A stretch of DNA of 64,000 bases from Pseudanabaena galeata CCNP1313 (GTDB lineage Bacteria > Cyanobacteriota > Cyanobacteriia > Pseudanabaenales > Pseudanabaenaceae), in contig NZ_CP112874.1 in assembly GCF_029910235.1 (NCBI RefSeq), positions 620,001 to 684,000 of the forward strand, written 5' to 3'. Shown in pieces: positions 61,102-64,000 of this stretch. Position numbers and translations under genes: made by a program. Under the pieces are notes generated by a model that saw only the letters and a program-made list of their open reading frames with translations, was not told where the DNA came from and did no database searches. Each line of letters opens with the position of its first letter. Position 1 is the first letter of the stretch.

Positions 61102-61110
61102 GCAATACAG

Positions 61111-61206
61111 CTATAGCCACCTGTGACAAATCAAAACCCAAATAGTGTGAGGCGCCGCGAAGCGCCGCCTCACACTATTTGGGTTTTATGCCCTAACAAG
61201 CTAGAT
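61111..61206. repeat. R1-family MITE closing the cassette array
   Basis: CTATAGCCACCTGTGACAAA, then AAAACCCAAATAGTGTGAGG folding onto its complement around GCGCCGCGAAGCGCCGC, right end TTATGCCCTAACAAGCTAG. Confidence 0.72.
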
Positions 61207-61224
61207 ACACATTAATGAGCAATG

Positions 61225-63234
61225 TTATTTATTGCGAAGAATCAATTTTTTGAGACGCTTCAGGAGCTTGCGCTGGGCGATCGCCAAAGCTACTAACGCT
61301 CTGAGCGTTGGAGAACTGATTTGCAGACTGGCTTCACTCCATGCGTTGCGATGCCTATGAAAACCCTCACCTCTAGCGATCGCATACTTAACAACATCGA
61401 CTAAACGCACAGGCATTACCCAATAAAAATGATAAAACTCATTGGGATCATCAAAAAATGGACAATCCATGAATGCTTCTGCTTCCTGTTGCGTTGGTGT
61501 GTTGTTAAAAGTGAGAAACATCTCGTCTAAGGCTTCACGCAATAATTTTGGAGAATTATCGAACGAAAAATCCGTAGGCGATCGTTCTACCAGATGACGC
61601 ACAAACGTAACTACAGATTGCTGAAAAGCCTTTAGCCCCCAATCTAGAGCGGGTTGATTGTGGACATGCTTGAGCGCAGGAACCACAGAACCATCTGCTT
61701 GTAAAGCATAGTCAAGAGTTGTGCCTTCACAACCTGCACAAAAAACTTCCATCGCCGAAACATAGCGATAGTCGATATCATTACGAAGTCCTACAGAGTT
61801 ATTTAAGTTAAAGAAAAAAGCGAGTACTTCTCCTTTATGCTTGAGGTCTCCTGTAGGTTTGTCCAAAGCAAAGTAGAAACCAACGGGCATTCTTGTGCCA
61901 AATATCTCAAAGGCATTTTCTAAAGAAAGCTGTAAACTGCCACGCCAACCCACATCAACTAAACCAAAGGCTTCTCCATCAAGCATTTTTTCCTGATGCA
62001 AATAAGCTTTTAAAACTTTACGCTTTTGCTCAGCAATCTGGAGAACTAATTCTTGTAAAGGTGTATTCTTTTCTAGATTATTGCGTAGTGATACTCTTTC
62101 TTTCCCCGACAAATTTTTTTGCCAAGTTTCACAGGGATATCCCAGCGATTCAAAAATTGGCTGAGCCGCTTGGCGATCAAGACACATTCGAGCTATGAGA
62201 GCATCAATCGTAAAAATAGTCGTATCGTCAAACATCCATTCCCAAAAAGTCTTGTTAATCTTTGTTAAACCTGGCATTCTCAGAGCCTGACGACTAACGT
62301 AGAGATAACGCAATTCCAATTCTGGATAAATTTTCGGAGCAAGTTCCTTGGCAATTTGCAACAACATTTCACCATCTCTTGCTAAGAAGTAAATACGAGC
62401 AAGTTGTTTTGCTTTAGCCTGTTGCAAAATCCAAATTGTATAGGCAGTTAAAATAGGTGCAGCCACTGAAGCCGCAATATCGCGAATGATAGATTCCTTG
62501 GGTGTCTTGGCATCTCTGGTTAGTCGTGTATAGCGAGATATACCTGCCCAATAAGAAGTAACTCCATTCGTGGAATTAGCATGTTTTTGTAGTATTAATT
62601 CATAGCGATTTGGATTAGCATCATGAAAATAGATAGAATTAAGCCCTAACGAACTAGGTCTAGCAACATCAGACGAATGACTATTGCCTATGTGAGTTAG
62701 ATCTTGAGGACTCAGGCTTAGATCTTCCACAACCTTTAAAAATAGATCCCCTATCCCTTTAGACTTCCGACATTGTGAAGAGACATATAAGCGATCGCCC
62801 TCTTGCCAAAAGCCATGCTGTTTTAGTCGTTCTTCCAGAAAAGCTTCAGGTAAGTACATATCCGATACAAACAAAATGTTAGGATGCGATCGCCTTGCTT
62901 GTTCTACCAATAGATAAGCCTTCGGAACAGCAATTAAATATTCCCTTTCCACCTCTAGTTCCAAATTCTTAAGTTTATCGATAGTCTCTGCCTCTATTTC
63001 TAAAGTGTTTGCCATCTCGCGATAGATTTCATCTAGTCTAGCCTCACCGCCTTCATAGAATAAACGCGATCGCTGTTCAGACTGAATTCTAACCTCACGA
63101 AAGGTTTCAGCCGAGAAATCAATCCATCCAAACTGTACCGCGCGATCGCCACATATCTTAAAAATTTCTGTGGGCTCGCCTACTAATCTTGTCAGTAGCG
63201 TATCAAAGATGTCAAAGCTAGATATTTGTGGCAT
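61225..63234 (-). CDS. HAD-like hydrolase domain protein of polysaccharide gene clusters
   Basis: 669 residues from ATG 63234 (an earlier start would lie in a hairpin region). The N-terminus SSFDIFDTLLTRLVG has the DxFDT nucleophile motif of HAD enzymes, with IHIGNSHSSDVARPSSLGL-type motif IV later (Asp pair) and SDMYLP (motif II). Residues about 240-669 are helical with FLARDGEMLLQIA and WRGSLQLSLENAFEI. Such proteins occur in lipopolysaccharide and capsule clusters; glycosyltransferase follows upstream. Predicted cytoplasmic. Substrate not known. Confidence 0.75.
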   Translation of the reverse strand: MPQISSFDIFDTLLTRLVGEPTEIFKICGDRAVQFGWIDFSAETFREVRIQSEQRSRLFYEGGEARLDEIYREMANTLEIEAETIDKLKNLELEVEREYLIAVPKAYLLVEQARRSHPNILFVSDMYLPEAFLEERLKQHGFWQEGDRLYVSSQCRKSKGIGDLFLKVVEDLSLSPQDLTHIGNSHSSDVARPSSLGLNSIYFHDANPNRYELILQKHANSTNGVTSYWAGISRYTRLTRDAKTPKESIIRDIAASVAAPILTAYTIWILQQAKAKQLARIYFLARDGEMLLQIAKELAPKIYPELELRYLYVSRQALRMPGLTKINKTFWEWMFDDTTIFTIDALIARMCLDRQAAQPIFESLGYPCETWQKNLSGKERVSLRNNLEKNTPLQELVLQIAEQKRKVLKAYLHQEKMLDGEAFGLVDVGWRGSLQLSLENAFEIFGTRMPVGFYFALDKPTGDLKHKGEVLAFFFNLNNSVGLRNDIDYRYVSAMEVFCAGCEGTTLDYALQADGSVVPALKHVHNQPALDWGLKAFQQSVVTFVRHLVERSPTDFSFDNSPKLLREALDEMFLTFNNTPTQQEAEAFMDCPFFDDPNEFYHFYWVMPVRLVDVVKYAIARGEGFHRHRNAWSEASLQISSPTLRALVALAIAQRKLLKRLKKLILRNK

Positions 63235-63342
63235 AAAAGAATGGAATAAATAATTGGGGATTGGGGTAGTTTTAAAGAACCAATTTTTTGATAACACAAC
63301 TTTACTAAGCGTTCAAAAAATTGGTTGCTATTGACCTATGGC

Positions 63343-64000
63343 TTAGAAAAAAACTGATTGCCAAAATTTATGTCTAATATCACTAACATAATGTCGCATA
63401 GCGATTTGCTTTGAGGCAAACTTGTCTGGATAGATAAACTGATCATCAACATTCATAATATATTTATCACGTGCAAGAGGATTACCATGATTACGTTTGA
63501 TTGTTAAATTGACAATCGTTTGCTCAGAAAAATAATTGGGAAGTTCTTGTAGTTTTGCCAATCTTTGTACAGATTCATCCCAATCTAAAGGTTTCTTGAA
63601 TAGAATGAATCCAGCATTAATAGGATCTTGCTGTTCGATCTCCTCATAAATGAGTCGCTTGTCTAAGGAGTTTTTGCAGTCAGGCAAATAATAGGTATGC
63701 ATATCTTCAGAAGCAGCTAAATCCGCTAAATCAGAACCTCCTTGAAAGAACAAAATATCTGAATCAGTGTAAAGTGTTGCATCATCAATGGGAATAGACA
63801 TCAGGGCTGCTAATTTCTTGCCCATAGCTTGCTGTGATGCATATTCATAGACTGATTGGGGTAAATCATCTCTTTGGAATTTGGTTAAGAGTTGGACATC
63901 TACGCACGGATGAACCCGTTTCAGTAACTGAATGCTCTTTTCAGTGTAACTTCCGTCCGACATGATCGTAAACGCTTTAGGAATTCCCACGTGACGAAGG
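63343..64000 (-). CDS. Partial CDS, glycosyltransferase (GT-A-like)
   Basis: At least 215 residues. The reading frame continues to the window edge (LRHVGIPKAFTIMSDGSYT), so the gene is cut at its 5' end. A DxD-type motif ATLYTDSDILFFQGG, preceded by an alternating beta-alpha fold and followed by NAGFILFKKPLDW, fits a GT-A glycosyltransferase such as those with a nucleotide-sugar DSD motif. It lies 108 bp upstream of the HAD-like gene and is in the same direction; probably one cell-surface glycan cluster continuing beyond the window. Confidence 0.75.
   Translation of the reverse strand, partial: LRHVGIPKAFTIMSDGSYTEKSIQLLKRVHPCVDVQLLTKFQRDDLPQSVYEYASQQAMGKKLAALMSIPIDDATLYTDSDILFFQGGSDLADLAASEDMHTYYLPDCKNSLDKRLIYEEIEQQDPINAGFILFKKPLDWDESVQRLAKLQELPNYFSEQTIVNLTIKRNHGNPLARDKYIMNVDDQFIYPDKFASKQIAMRHYVSDIRHKFWQSVFF

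Overview
The window is chromosomal DNA of a cyanobacterium. Evidence for this: the palindrome GCGATCGC (HIP1) is scattered through nearly all housekeeping genes, and several genes are cyanobacterial or plastid markers (CP12, Ycf34, NdhO, an RbcR-type LysR regulator, a phytochrome with its response regulator, and a cluster resembling slr0144-slr0148 of Synechocystis). A Pseudanabaena-like organism is my guess; the sequence I can read does not settle the genus.

Layout. 1-3.4 kb (minus): a V4R / phycobilisome-like / 2Fe-2S ferredoxin cluster of the type linked to photosystem II assembly. 3.5-7.2 kb (plus): rbcR, hisC and an AT-rich two-gene ATPase plus nuclease-like pair ending 4 bp from a tRNA-Ala. 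7.3-12.8 kb: a secreted protein, ubiA, cp12, a protein with repeated LFD[DN]F motifs and a site-2-protease homologue with a broken active site. 13.4-19.8 kb: cca, a LOG-family protein, a ferredoxin, dnaJ, a TusA-like protein, rsgA and a lipoprotein. 20-23.4 kb (minus): cytochrome c oxidase ctaC-ctaD-ctaE. 23.4-24.9 kb has no intact gene and holds a transposase remnant, a glutathione reductase fragment and several mobile palindromes. 24.9-32 kb: a zinc-ribbon protein, accC, ndhO, ycf34, a glycosyltransferase and an unusual AAA / iron-sulfur membrane fusion. 32.6-40.6 kb (plus): a six-gene two-component cluster around a biliverdin-type phytochrome. 41-51 kb: a pentapeptide-repeat protein, a foreign-looking methyltransferase and two very large hybrid histidine kinases. 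51.6 kb: agmatine deiminase.

52.8-61.1 kb is the accessory core. A three-gene operon (winged-helix-like protein, AAA-type ATPase, PD-(D/E)XK nuclease) is followed by a row of toxin-antitoxin cassettes. The last ~24 codons of the nuclease gene recur five more times, once at each cassette boundary, and most copies still read in frame. The array therefore looks like repeated recombination at one gene's 3' end, with several cassettes already decaying. This is the strongest candidate for an undescribed arrangement. The window ends (61.2-64 kb, minus) in cell-surface glycan-type genes.

Intergenic space is full of palindromes. At least seven families of MITE-like repeats can be followed by eye, some nested inside each other with clear target-site duplications. 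Many hairpins share a GCGAAGC/GCAAAGC-like apex although their arms are unrelated. All functional calls rest on motif recognition by reading; no database search was run.
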